From: Lachnoclostridium sp. UBA6475
GTDB taxonomy: Bacteria > Bacillota > Clostridia > Lachnospirales > Lachnospiraceae
DNA length: 16,760 nt
Reading direction: 5' to 3'
Assembly: GCA_002435545.1 (NCBI GenBank)
Contig: DJNB01000218.1
Location: 302-17,061 of the forward strand
The position numbers and the translations under genes were made by a program. The notes below the pieces were generated by a model that saw nothing but the letters and a program-made list of their open reading frames with translations, was not told the DNA's origin and ran no database searches. Below, piece by piece: positions 1-6,951 of the stretch. Position 1 is the first letter of the stretch, and the number at the start of each line of letters is the position of its first letter.

Positions 1-1
1 A

Positions 2-742
2 TTTTTGGAATTTAACTACATGATCATGCAGAGTTACGACTTCTACGCATTGTTCCGGAAATACGGCTGTAATATGCAGTTTGGCGGTGACGACCAGTGG
101 AGCAATATGCTCGGAGGAACCGAGTTGATCCGCCGAAAATTGGGAAAAGATGCGTATGCGATGACCATTAATCTTCTATTAAACAGTGAGGGAAAGAAGA
201 TGGGAAAAACACAGTCCGGTGCGGTATGGCTCGATCCGGAAAAAACCAGTCCGTTTGACTTCTACCAGTACTGGAGAAATGTCAGCGATGACGATGTGCT
301 GAAATGCCTTCGTATGCTTACGTTCCTGCCACTTGAGCAGATTGACGAGATGGACAAATGGGAAGGCAGCCAGCTCAATCAGGCAAAAGAAATTCTGGCG
401 TTTGAACTGACAAAAATGGTGCACGGCGAGGAAGAGGCGACAAAGGCACAGGAGGGTGCAAGAGCCTTGTTCTCCAGCGGAAACGCAGCGCAGATGCCGG
501 AAGTAGAATTGACCGATGCCGACTTTGAAGACGGACAGATCGGAATCCTGAACCTCCTTGTGAAGGCGGGACTTGCTCCATCCAACGGAGAGGCGCGCCG
601 AAATGTGCAGCAGGGCGGTGTGTCCATCGATGGAAATAAGGTCGAAGATGTCCGCGCGCAGATATCCAAAGACAGCATCGGCAGGGACGGAATCGTTCTG
701 AAACGAGGCAAAAAGAAATTTATGAAAATCGTAGTTCGCTAA
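2..742 (+). CDS. tyrS: Tyrosyl-tRNA synthetase, C-terminal part (cut by left edge)
   Basis: Charges tRNA-Tyr with tyrosine in the cytoplasm. The frame is open to the left edge, so this is only the 3' part; the TTG at 5 is an internal Leu codon, not a start. Visible class I features of the bacterial TyrS family are the tyrosine-pocket segment MQSYDFYAL, the GGDDQW motif, and the KMSKS-type loop written here as KMGKT (codons 197-211), followed by AVWLDPEKTSPFDFYQYW. The last 80 or so residues form the S4 RNA-binding domain (GLAPSNGEARRNVQQGGVSI), ending in RRGKK-like basic residues. The Rossmann N-terminus with the HIGH motif lies outside the window. Only 24 bp separate it from the ABC transporter genes and no terminator is visible there, so read-through is likely. 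Identification is firm. Confidence 0.97.
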   Translation, partial: FLEFNYMIMQSYDFYALFRKYGCNMQFGGDDQWSNMLGGTELIRRKLGKDAYAMTINLLLNSEGKKMGKTQSGAVWLDPEKTSPFDFYQYWRNVSDDDVLKCLRMLTFLPLEQIDEMDKWEGSQLNQAKEILAFELTKMVHGEEEATKAQEGARALFSSGNAAQMPEVELTDADFEDGQIGILNLLVKAGLAPSNGEARRNVQQGGVSIDGNKVEDVRAQISKDSIGRDGIVLKRGKKKFMKIVVR

Positions 743-766
743 ATATGGAAGAGAAGGTATTTTAAT

Positions 767-2356
767 ATGCAGAATAATAAACGAAACCAGATACCAATGA
801 TACTATTTGTTCTTTTGCTTTTTGCGGTGGCAGCAGTGAGCCTGTACCAGCCGCAAAAGGCGAAAGCCGCAGAAAAAGAATTTATCGTCGGATTTGATGC
901 GGAATTTCCTCCGTACGGCTATCTCGACGAAAATGGTGAGTATGTCGGATTTGACCTTGATCTCGCCGAAGAAGTTTGTAACCGCAATGGCTGGAAACTG
1001 GTAAAACGACCAATTTCCTGGGATTCCAAGGATTCCGAACTGGCTTCCGGAGCAATTTCCTGTATCTGGAATGGTTTTACGATGAATGGACGTGAAGACC
1101 AGTACACCTGGACGACACCGTATGTCGATAATTCCCAGGTCGTTATCGTGAAAAAAGGTTCCGGGATTCAGAAACTTACGGATCTGAAGGGAAAAATACT
1201 TGTTGTACAGGCAGATTCTTCCGCACTTGCAGCTTTGACGGGTGACGATGCGACAAAAGAAAACAAAGCCATCTGCAAATCATTGAAAGAATTGCAGCAG
1301 GTCGCAGATTATAACTCGGCATTTATGAACCTTGAAAGCGGAATGGTAGATGCGATCGCAATGGACATTGGTGTGGCATCCTACCAGCTCTCGGCAAAGA
1401 AAGACCAGTTTGATATGCTGGACGAGCGCTTGTCGTCGGAAGAATACGGTGTCGGATTCAAAAAAGGAAATACCGAACTTCGCGATACCGTTCAAACGAC
1501 GCTGTTAGGCATGCTTTACGACGGAACATTTGAAAAAATTGCCAAAAAATGGGAATTAACGGACAGCATGTGCCTGAGCATGGATGACAAGACCTATATT
1601 GATGGGGGAAAAGTGCCGGAACTCGATACGAGTAAACTGACGAAGAAAGACGATGGTGCGGCAGCACAAGAAGAGACGACGGAAACGGCCGGAAGCGTTA
1701 AAAAGCAGGGGATTGGCCAGATTGTCAAACAGCTGGCACAGGGAATGCTTGCGACACTGGGAATCTTCTTCTTTACGCTGTTATTCTCTATGCCGCTTGG
1801 GCTTCTTGTAATGGCAGTGCGGATGTCGAAGATCAAACCGCTGCAATGGATCGCCAAGATCTATATTTCCATCATGCGCGGTACGCCATTGATGCTTCAG
1901 CTTTTGGTAGTCTTTTTTGCACCGTACTATTTGTTTGGCATATCAACGTCGTATCAATACCGTTTTTATGCTGTACTGATCGGTTTTTCACTGAATTATG
2001 CAGCTTATTTTGCTGAGATCTACCGTTCGGGAATCCAGAGCATTCCGGCCGGACAGCGCGAGGCAGCGACGGTAATGGGATACAGCCGCAGCCAGACATT
2101 TTTCCGCATCCTCTTTCCGCAGATGGTAAAACGAGTGATGCCGCCGGTTACCAATGAAGTGATCACGCTGGTAAAGGACACATCGCTTGCCTTTGCCCTT
2201 GCGTATACCGAAATGTTTACGATGGCAAAACAGATCGCAGCATCACAGGCTTCCTTGATGCCGTTGTTTGTCGCCGGTGTATTTTATTACATCTTTAACT
2301 TTGTAGTGGCGGCAGTGATGGAGCAGATTGAAAAAAAACTGGATTATTATCGTTAG
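767..2356 (+). CDS. Amino acid ABC transporter, substrate-binding/permease fusion
   Basis: One 529-residue chain joins the extracytoplasmic binding protein and the membrane permease of a polar amino acid importer (GlnPH layout). Residues 10-27 form a hydrophobic signal or anchor. Residues 38-265 are an SBP family 3 domain: GFDAEFPPYGY, FDLDLAEEV, and NGRE with Arg109 where the family binds the substrate carboxylate. A polar Lys/Glu-rich linker (about 275-312) leads to a HisM/GlnP-type permease domain (about 315-529) with several membrane spans, RGTPLMLQ, and the EAA loop REAATVMGYSRSQTFFRILFP, which docks the ATPase. The start is preceded by a GAGAAGG site. It lies just after tyrS and 15 bp before its ATPase gene. 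Substrate is not determinable; tyrosine or another aromatic amino acid is suggested only by the tyrS neighbour. Confidence 0.93.
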   Translation: MQNNKRNQIPMILFVLLLFAVAAVSLYQPQKAKAAEKEFIVGFDAEFPPYGYLDENGEYVGFDLDLAEEVCNRNGWKLVKRPISWDSKDSELASGAISCIWNGFTMNGREDQYTWTTPYVDNSQVVIVKKGSGIQKLTDLKGKILVVQADSSALAALTGDDATKENKAICKSLKELQQVADYNSAFMNLESGMVDAIAMDIGVASYQLSAKKDQFDMLDERLSSEEYGVGFKKGNTELRDTVQTTLLGMLYDGTFEKIAKKWELTDSMCLSMDDKTYIDGGKVPELDTSKLTKKDDGAAAQEETTETAGSVKKQGIGQIVKQLAQGMLATLGIFFFTLLFSMPLGLLVMAVRMSKIKPLQWIAKIYISIMRGTPLMLQLLVVFFAPYYLFGISTSYQYRFYAVLIGFSLNYAAYFAEIYRSGIQSIPAGQREAATVMGYSRSQTFFRILFPQMVKRVMPPVTNEVITLVKDTSLAFALAYTEMFTMAKQIAASQASLMPLFVAGVFYYIFNFVVAAVMEQIEKKLDYYR

Positions 2357-2371
2357 TGAGGAGGCAGTGAC

Positions 2372-3130
2372 ATGGCGAAAGAAACGTGTATATTGGAAAT
2401 GAAACAGATCAGGAAAAGTTTCGAAGGAAAAGAAGTGCTGAAAGACATCAGCTTGAAAGTAAATGAAGGCGAGGTTGTCTCGATCATTGGACCATCCGGT
2501 TCGGGAAAATCGACTTTGCTCCGCTGTGCGACATTTTTGGAGCAGATCGACGGCGGCGATATTACATACAGTGGTAAACCCGTTGTGAAAGCGGCAAATT
2601 ATCCCGGTAAAAAGGAACTTTGGGAAGCCGGACAGCAGTTTGGACTTGTGTTCCAGAATTTTAACCTGTTTCCGCATTTTTCCGTTATAAAAAATATTAC
2701 CGATGCACCGATCCACAACCAGAAGAGGAAAAAAGACGAAGTGTTTGCGGAAGCGCGTGAACTACTGAAAAAGGTCGGTTTGGAAGAAAAAGAAGAGGCT
2801 TATCCGTGTGAACTGTCCGGCGGGCAGAATCAGCGTGTTGCAATTGCCAGAGCGCTTGCGATGCATCCGAAAATGCTCTTTTTTGATGAGCCGACATCGG
2901 CACTGGATCCGGAGATCACGGCGGGAATCCTGCGCGTGATGAAAGAACTGGCGGCAGAAAAAATGACGATGGTGATCGTTACACACGAGATCCAGTTTGC
3001 CAAGGCGGTTTCCGACCGCGTCATTTTTATGGATGGCGGCGTAGTGGTCGAAGAAGGAACGCCGGAACAAGTCATCGATTCTCCGGAAAATGACCGGACG
3101 CGAAGTTTTTTGCAAAAATTACAAGTATAG
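2372..3130 (+). CDS. Amino acid ABC transporter ATP-binding protein (GlnQ type)
   Basis: ATPase subunit that powers the importer encoded just upstream; the 252-residue length is typical of the GlnQ/HisP family. Seen in order: Walker A GPSGSGKST (40-48), Q-loop VFQNFNLF (Gln95), ABC signature LSGGQNQRVAIARAL (148-162), Walker B MLFFDE (168-173), D-loop SALD and the H-loop His205 (VTHE). The signature reads GGQNQR where GGQQQR is commonest, a conservative change that leaves the core LSGGQ intact. The start has a GAGGAGG site about 8 bp upstream and the gene follows the fusion gene by 15 bp, so they form one operon, closed by the terminator at 3141-3177. Membership of the family is certain; the transported amino acid is not known. 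Confidence 0.96.
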   Translation: MAKETCILEMKQIRKSFEGKEVLKDISLKVNEGEVVSIIGPSGSGKSTLLRCATFLEQIDGGDITYSGKPVVKAANYPGKKELWEAGQQFGLVFQNFNLFPHFSVIKNITDAPIHNQKRKKDEVFAEARELLKKVGLEEKEEAYPCELSGGQNQRVAIARALAMHPKMLFFDEPTSALDPEITAGILRVMKELAAEKMTMVIVTHEIQFAKAVSDRVIFMDGGVVVEEGTPEQVIDSPENDRTRSFLQKLQV

Positions 3131-3140
3131 TAGAAGACAA

Positions 3141-3177
3141 AAAGGGTCACCTCCAATTGATGGGGTGGCTCTTTTTT
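3141..3177 (+). terminator. Intrinsic terminator after the ABC transporter operon
   Basis: The arm AAAGGGTCACCTC (3141-3153) can pair with GGGGTGGCTCTTT (3162-3174) over 13 positions, three of them G-U, around an 8-nt loop, and the 3' arm runs into TTTTTT (3172-3177). It lies 10 bp after the ATPase stop codon, and a new promoter starts 8 bp later. Confidence 0.88.
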
Positions 3178-3184
3178 GATAAAG

Positions 3185-3213
3185 TTGACATAACATACAA
3201 ATAATGGTAAAAT
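3185..3213 (+). promoter_or_regulatory. Sigma-A promoter for the BspA-like gene
   Basis: A perfect -35 TTGACA (3185-3190), a 17-bp spacer and a -10 TAAAAT (3208-3213). The expected start of transcription is near 3220, leaving a leader of about 60 nt before the ATG at 3283. Its position directly after a terminator supports an independent transcript. Confidence 0.82.
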
Positions 3214-3282
3214 ATAAGAAAAAATTTACTGTGCGCGAAAACGAAAAGCAATTTGTGACATGGGGAAAGGTTAGAAGGTAAC

Positions 3283-5574
3283 ATGATTCAAAAAAGCAAA
3301 GGAAAGCTGGCGGCGGGAGCGCTGCTTTTGACGGCGGGATTGAGCCTTGGTCTTGTGCAGGGGGAGACGGCAGCAGCACGCATGGAAGTGAATTCTTATG
3401 GGGAATTGACGTGGTGTACGGACTCTCCGGTAGTGCACATCCGCGGCAATATATCATCCATTGGCGATGAGGCATTTGGAAGACAAAAGATACAGCGTTT
3501 TTCAACACAGGGAAATGCGTATTATACGACGATCAATGGCGCACTCTGCAGTAAGGACGGGACGATTCTTGTCAAATGCCCAAATCAGAAAAGCGGTTCC
3601 TTTACGGTGCCATCTTCCGTAAAGAAAATTTATGCAAATGCATTTGAGGGGTGTAGGAAACTTACTTCCGTTACCATTCCGGATTCTGTGGAATATATTG
3701 GAAAATATGCGTTTAAGGACTGTACCGAGCTGCAAAGTGTGCGGCTGGATGCGTCCGTTGACACAATTCGTGAAGGAACATTTGAGGGCTGTACTTCGCT
3801 GGAGTCTGTGCGGATTCCGGGAAAGGTAAAGACGATTGGCTATCACGCATTTAAAAACTGCCGTTCCCTTACCGGAATGACACTTCCGGAATCGGTGGAA
3901 TCAATGAGTTCAGGCGCGTTTTATGCCTGTGAGCAGCTTCGCTCTGTGAGTTTGTCGTCAAAAATAGAATCCATTCCCTACTGTGCTTTTTATCAATGTG
4001 TCAATCTGAAAAAAGTAGACGGGATAAATAAAGTAAGACTCATCGACAGTTATGCATTTTCTGGCTGCGAGAAATTGGAAAATATTTCCTTTCCGGCAAG
4101 CCTTGAAGAAATCTGTTCCTATGCCTTTTCACAATGTAAAAAACTGGGAAAAGTTGTGATTCCGAAAAATACGGAAAAGATTGGAGGCTCTGCATTTGAA
4201 GAAGCAGCATCTTCGTTTGAAGTGAAAGCTGGAAATCCGAATTATTCTGCGAGAGAGGGACTTCTTTTGAATGAGACGGAGACATATCTTGTGCAGGCGC
4301 CGGCCAAAAGCAAAGGAACATTACATATGCCGGATACGGTAAAAAATATGAGACGTGATGCCTTTAAGGGAAGTGAGTACCGCACAATCTATCTGTCGCA
4401 GGCGATTACTACGGTATATCGTACCTGGTTTGAGAACTGTAAATATCTGGAAACGCTCGTTCTGCCCGACCAGACCCAGAAGATTGACGGGGAGAGTTAT
4501 TACAAGGATCAAATGAAAAACCTAAAACAGATCCGCATCAGCAGGAAAAACGAAATGTATTGCAGCAGACAGGGCGTTATCTATACAAAAGACCGCAGAG
4601 AAATGGTGTTTTTCCCATCCGGAAAACGTGGCAGCATAACGCTGCCGGGCGCCTGCAAATACATTGGAAGCCAGATGTCCTACAACCGCCTGAGCAGCAT
4701 CAAAGTGGCAGAGGCGAACAAGTATTTTATAGAAACGGATGGCGTGCTGTATAATTTAGCAGGTACGAGTGTGCGTGCCTTTCCATTTGCAAAAACAAGT
4801 TACAAGATCCCGGCAAAGTGTAAAAACGTTGACTTTTTAAAGAATAAGAAGGAAAATCTGCGATGCCGGAAGATCTCAGTTTCTTCTAAAAATACGAAGT
4901 ATTATGCGAAAGCCGGTGTGCTGTTTACGAAAGACAATGACGAGCTTGTGTACTATCCACCGGCGAAAAAGGGTGCGTACACGGTTCCAAAGAGCACGAC
5001 GAAGATCGCAGGCAATGCGTTTAAAAATGCAAAATATGTGACAAAACTGACAATTACCAAAAATGTGCAGCGAGGCTATGGCACAAGATATTATTTTGCA
5101 GGCTGCAGCCGTTTGAAATCGGTAGTGGTCAAACCTGGCAAATTGAATTATATCCGCATGAATTTCGATGAATGTGAAAGCATCCGCAAATTGGTATTTC
5201 CATCCAATATTATGACTCCAAACGTGAGTTATCTTCCGGAGGGAGTTACCATTTATGGCTGGGAAAACACCGGAGCGCGCGGATTGGCAAAGACATACGA
5301 TGGTGAGTTCGTCAGCCGCGGAACCATCCCGGCAATCGTGGCAGGCCCACGCGTGCGAAAGGTCATTGAACGGTATGAACTTTCCTGGAAACGTTCGCTT
5401 GATGCGAGCGGCTACCAGATTTATACCGGAGATTCGGTGCTCAAAACGATCAAAGGAAACGCTGTAACCAGATGCTACGTCAAAGATGTCAATGACTACA
5501 GCGGCATTTATATCCGCGCGTATCGTATGGTTCATGGTAAAAAAGTGTATGGAAAAGCACGCAGATTGAATTGA
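3283..5574 (+). CDS. Secreted BspA-like leucine-rich-repeat protein
   Basis: A 763-residue exported protein of the LRR_5 (BspA/TpLRR) family, often involved in adhesion to host or microbial surfaces. An N-terminal signal peptide (KGKLAAGALLLTAGLSLGL, then an AAA cleavage region near 30-32) directs export. Residues 121-305 hold nine repeats with Phe at exactly 23-residue intervals and the pattern AF..C..L..V.IP. Five copies of a separate island motif (N..Y....GVL.TKD...VYYP..K.G.YTVP type) lie at about 78-110, 318-350, 423-455, 479-510 and 537-569. The C-terminus (about 690-763) has a Trp/Tyr-rich, Fn3-like look. No LPXTG motif, C-terminal membrane span or obvious wall-binding repeat is seen, so retention at the surface is unexplained. 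A GAAGG site precedes the ATG. Its binding partner is unknown. Confidence 0.93.
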   Translation: MIQKSKGKLAAGALLLTAGLSLGLVQGETAAARMEVNSYGELTWCTDSPVVHIRGNISSIGDEAFGRQKIQRFSTQGNAYYTTINGALCSKDGTILVKCPNQKSGSFTVPSSVKKIYANAFEGCRKLTSVTIPDSVEYIGKYAFKDCTELQSVRLDASVDTIREGTFEGCTSLESVRIPGKVKTIGYHAFKNCRSLTGMTLPESVESMSSGAFYACEQLRSVSLSSKIESIPYCAFYQCVNLKKVDGINKVRLIDSYAFSGCEKLENISFPASLEEICSYAFSQCKKLGKVVIPKNTEKIGGSAFEEAASSFEVKAGNPNYSAREGLLLNETETYLVQAPAKSKGTLHMPDTVKNMRRDAFKGSEYRTIYLSQAITTVYRTWFENCKYLETLVLPDQTQKIDGESYYKDQMKNLKQIRISRKNEMYCSRQGVIYTKDRREMVFFPSGKRGSITLPGACKYIGSQMSYNRLSSIKVAEANKYFIETDGVLYNLAGTSVRAFPFAKTSYKIPAKCKNVDFLKNKKENLRCRKISVSSKNTKYYAKAGVLFTKDNDELVYYPPAKKGAYTVPKSTTKIAGNAFKNAKYVTKLTITKNVQRGYGTRYYFAGCSRLKSVVVKPGKLNYIRMNFDECESIRKLVFPSNIMTPNVSYLPEGVTIYGWENTGARGLAKTYDGEFVSRGTIPAIVAGPRVRKVIERYELSWKRSLDASGYQIYTGDSVLKTIKGNAVTRCYVKDVNDYSGIYIRAYRMVHGKKVYGKARRLN
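3643..4197 (+). repeat. Nine 23-residue LRR_5 repeats in the BspA-like gene
   Basis: In the protein, Phe121, 144, 167, 190, 213, 236, 259, 282 and 305 recur with an exact 23-residue (69-bp) period, most followed by a Cys three residues later and a IP..V/I.. turn. The DNA copies have diverged, so this is an old protein repeat, not a recent tandem duplication. Confidence 0.88.
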
Positions 5575-5595
5575 TATCTTAAATCATTTTGAAAG

Positions 5596-5654
5596 AAATC
5601 ACTTGCATCGGACGGTGTACTATGTTATACTGTCGGAAAGCAAGTGATTTTTTG
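5596..5654 (+). terminator. Long hairpin with T-run after the BspA-like gene
   Basis: Outer arms AAATCACTTGC (5596-5606) and GCAAGTGATTT (5640-5650) pair over 11 bp without mismatch, and the 3' arm runs into a stretch of six T (5648-5653). Between them GACGGTGTA (5611-5619) and TATACTGTC (5626-5634) form a second 9-bp helix, two G-U pairs included, around a 6-nt loop. Transcripts arriving from the BspA-like gene should fold into this structure and may terminate. The same DNA carries a promoter (5603-5631). Confidence 0.68.
5603..5631 (+). promoter_or_regulatory. Promoter for the Rpn-type gene, inside the hairpin
   Basis: The -35 TTGCAT (5603-5608), a 17-bp spacer and the -10 TATACT (5626-5631) with an extended -10 TG (5623-5624) form a good sigma-A promoter. 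The -35 overlaps the left outer arm and the -10 is part of the inner helix. A start near 5638 would put the right arm and its T-run at the very 5' end of the mRNA, without the left arm to pair with, so the new transcript should escape termination. Confidence 0.68.
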
Positions 5655-5729
5655 TCTGTATATAATAAGTAAATTTTCGAATAAGCCGGTGTATCATTCT
5701 TGCTTTAATTTCCAGAAAACAATTACAAA

Positions 5730-5776
5730 GCAGGAGTGAAAAATTAGGGAAAGTTTTTTCATTACAAAACTCCTGC
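5730..5776 (+). promoter_or_regulatory. Leader inverted repeat before the Rpn-type gene
   Basis: GCAGGAGT (5730-5737) and ACTCCTGC (5769-5776) are perfect inverted repeats 31 nt apart in the leader of the gene at 5801. The region between is purine- and T-rich and contains TTTTTTC. The right arm ends 24 nt before the ATG and does not cover the ribosome binding site AAAGGGAG. Function unknown; it could be mRNA structure or an element boundary. Confidence 0.4.
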
Positions 5777-5800
5777 AAATTACAGAAAGGGAGATTTTGA

Positions 5801-6715
5801 ATGAAGAGAAAAAGAAAGAACAAAACAAAGCCGGTAGTGATACGAAATTACAGAGATACCTTGTTTCGTATGCTGTACCGGGACAAAAAGAGACTGCTTT
5901 CTCTATTTAACGCGATCAATGGAACCTGTTATGACAATCCGGATGACATGACAGTCACTACATTGGAAGGGGTGCTGTATCTTGGGATGAAAAATGATGT
6001 ATCCTGTATGATTGACATGATGATGCAGTTGTATGAACATCAGTCAACCGTTAATCCCAATATGCCACTGCGAAACTTATTTTATGTATCGGATTTGCTG
6101 CAAAAATATATTTATGAAGAAGGGCTGGATATCTATTCCAGAAAACAGATTAAAATTCCAACTCTGAAGTTTGTGGTATTTTACAATGGAGAGGAAGAGC
6201 AGCCGGAGCGAAAAGAAATTCGTTTGTCGAATGCGTTTGCTGCCGATAACGGAGACAAAAATCTGGAGTTAGTCGTACTTCAGATCAATATAAACAAAGG
6301 ACAGAATGAAGAATTGAAAGCAGCCTGCCAAACATTGCAGGAATATACAGAGTTTACGGAAAGAGTGCGCGTACATAGGAAAGAAATGCCATTGGAGGAT
6401 GCGGTTCGGATGACGATAGACGAGTGTATCCGGGATGGAATCCTAAAAGATTTTTTATTAAAGAACAAAGCGGAGGTGTATCACATGTGTTTATATGAAT
6501 TTGATGTGGAATTACATGAGAGAGTGCTTCGGGAAGAAGAAAGGGAAGAAGGAAGAATTGAAGGCAGACGTGAAGGAAGAACGGAAGGAAAACAAGAAGA
6601 AAGGATTCTGGCGAAACAGGTCTTTAAAGCATTCTTGAGTGGAAAAAGTTCGGAAGAGATTGCGAGGGAGTTGAATATTCCGGTGGAGGAAGTAGAAGAT
6701 CTGGTGATCTGGTGA
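5801..6715 (+). CDS. Rpn family / PD-(D/E)XK nuclease-type putative transposase
   Basis: A 304-residue protein resembling the Rpn (recombination-promoting nuclease, PDDEXK transposase-like) family common in Lachnospiraceae. Family signs are YRDTLFRMLY near the N-terminus, Asp66 followed 13 residues later by the YEHQS motif (Glu79-x-Gln81, a likely D...ExQ nuclease core), then NPNMPLRNLFYVSDLL and the strand LKFVVFYNG. After about residue 240 comes a charged Glu/Arg/Gly stretch (EEGRIEGRREGR) and a short helical tail with EEIARELNIPVEEVEDLV. The start has AAAGGGAG 9 bp upstream. It is monocistronic, with its own promoter and terminator. No terminal inverted repeats or target duplication were found, so calling it a mobile element would go too far. 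The core residues look intact, and the gene seems functional. Confidence 0.85.
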   Translation: MKRKRKNKTKPVVIRNYRDTLFRMLYRDKKRLLSLFNAINGTCYDNPDDMTVTTLEGVLYLGMKNDVSCMIDMMMQLYEHQSTVNPNMPLRNLFYVSDLLQKYIYEEGLDIYSRKQIKIPTLKFVVFYNGEEEQPERKEIRLSNAFAADNGDKNLELVVLQININKGQNEELKAACQTLQEYTEFTERVRVHRKEMPLEDAVRMTIDECIRDGILKDFLLKNKAEVYHMCLYEFDVELHERVLREEEREEGRIEGRREGRTEGKQEERILAKQVFKAFLSGKSSEEIARELNIPVEEVEDLVIW

Positions 6716-6746
6716 TGTGATGGCAATGTAGACGAAAACGGATAAG

Positions 6747-6775
6747 AAAGAGACACGGCAAGGGTGTCTCTTTTT
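6747..6775 (+). terminator. Intrinsic terminator after the Rpn-type gene
   Basis: AAAGAGACAC (6747-6756) pairs perfectly with GTGTCTCTTT (6764-6773) around a 7-nt loop, and the 3' arm continues into TTTTT. It lies about 30 bp after the stop codon and separates this gene from the PadR operon. Confidence 0.9.
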
Positions 6776-6824
6776 GCATATTCGGCGAGAAAAAACAGGG
6801 CAAAAAAATAAGTTAAAAAACTAC

Positions 6825-6853
6825 TTGACCTGTCGTAGTAATTATGCTATACT
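6825..6853 (+). promoter_or_regulatory. Promoter of the PadR envelope operon
   Basis: The -35 TTGACC (6825-6830), a 17-bp spacer and -10 TATACT (6848-6853) with an extended -10 TG (6845-6846) form a strong sigma-A promoter. The spacer itself contains GTCGTAGTA, part of the repeat array that continues downstream, as expected of a promoter under repression. Confidence 0.85.
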
Positions 6854-6900
6854 CTAACTACGTCAGACGTACTACGATAGACGTAGCAACGACAAACGTA
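6832..6900 (+). promoter_or_regulatory. Candidate PadR operator: CGTA-repeat array
   Basis: AGACGTA occurs at 6865-6871 and 6879-6885 and AAACGTA at 6894-6900, a 14-15 bp spacing close to one and a half helix turns. The same elements also form dyads: TACGTC-A-GACGTA (6859-6871) is a perfect 13-bp palindrome and CTACG/CGTAG flank 5 bp at 6872-6886. GTCGTAGT in the promoter spacer (6832-6839) is largely the inverse of ACTACGAT (6871-6878). The array runs from the promoter spacer past the start of transcription. PadR proteins commonly repress their own operon, so this is inferred to be the binding region of the gene at 6952. Confidence 0.62.
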
Positions 6901-6903
6901 ATA

Positions 6904-6922
6904 ATTTGCCGCTCCGGCAAAT
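6904..6922 (+). promoter_or_regulatory. Leader hairpin upstream of padR-like gene
   Basis: ATTTGCCG (6904-6911) pairs perfectly with CGGCAAAT (6915-6922) around a 3-nt loop. No T-run follows, so it is not a terminator; it lies 14 nt before the AAAGGAGG site and may stabilise the leader. Confidence 0.5.
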
Positions 6923-6951
6923 GACCAAAATGCGCGAAAGGAGGCGGGCTT

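Noticed and set aside
2243..2716. 157-codon open frame on the - strand across the junction of the ABC transporter genes
   Set aside because: Antisense to the transporter operon; lacks a ribosome binding site and known motifs.
4876..5535. 219-codon open frame on the - strand inside the BspA-like gene
   Set aside because: Antisense to a clear repeat protein, His/Cys/Arg-rich shadow composition, no ribosome binding site and no recognisable domain.
5801..6715. Insertion sequence around the Rpn-type gene
   Set aside because: No terminal inverted repeats bounding the gene and no target-site duplication could be found, so only the gene is called, not an element.
6832..6900. Short CRISPR-like or MITE-like array
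   Set aside because: Units are only about 7 bp and spaced 14-15 bp, and they sit on a promoter before a repressor gene; an operator is the better reading.
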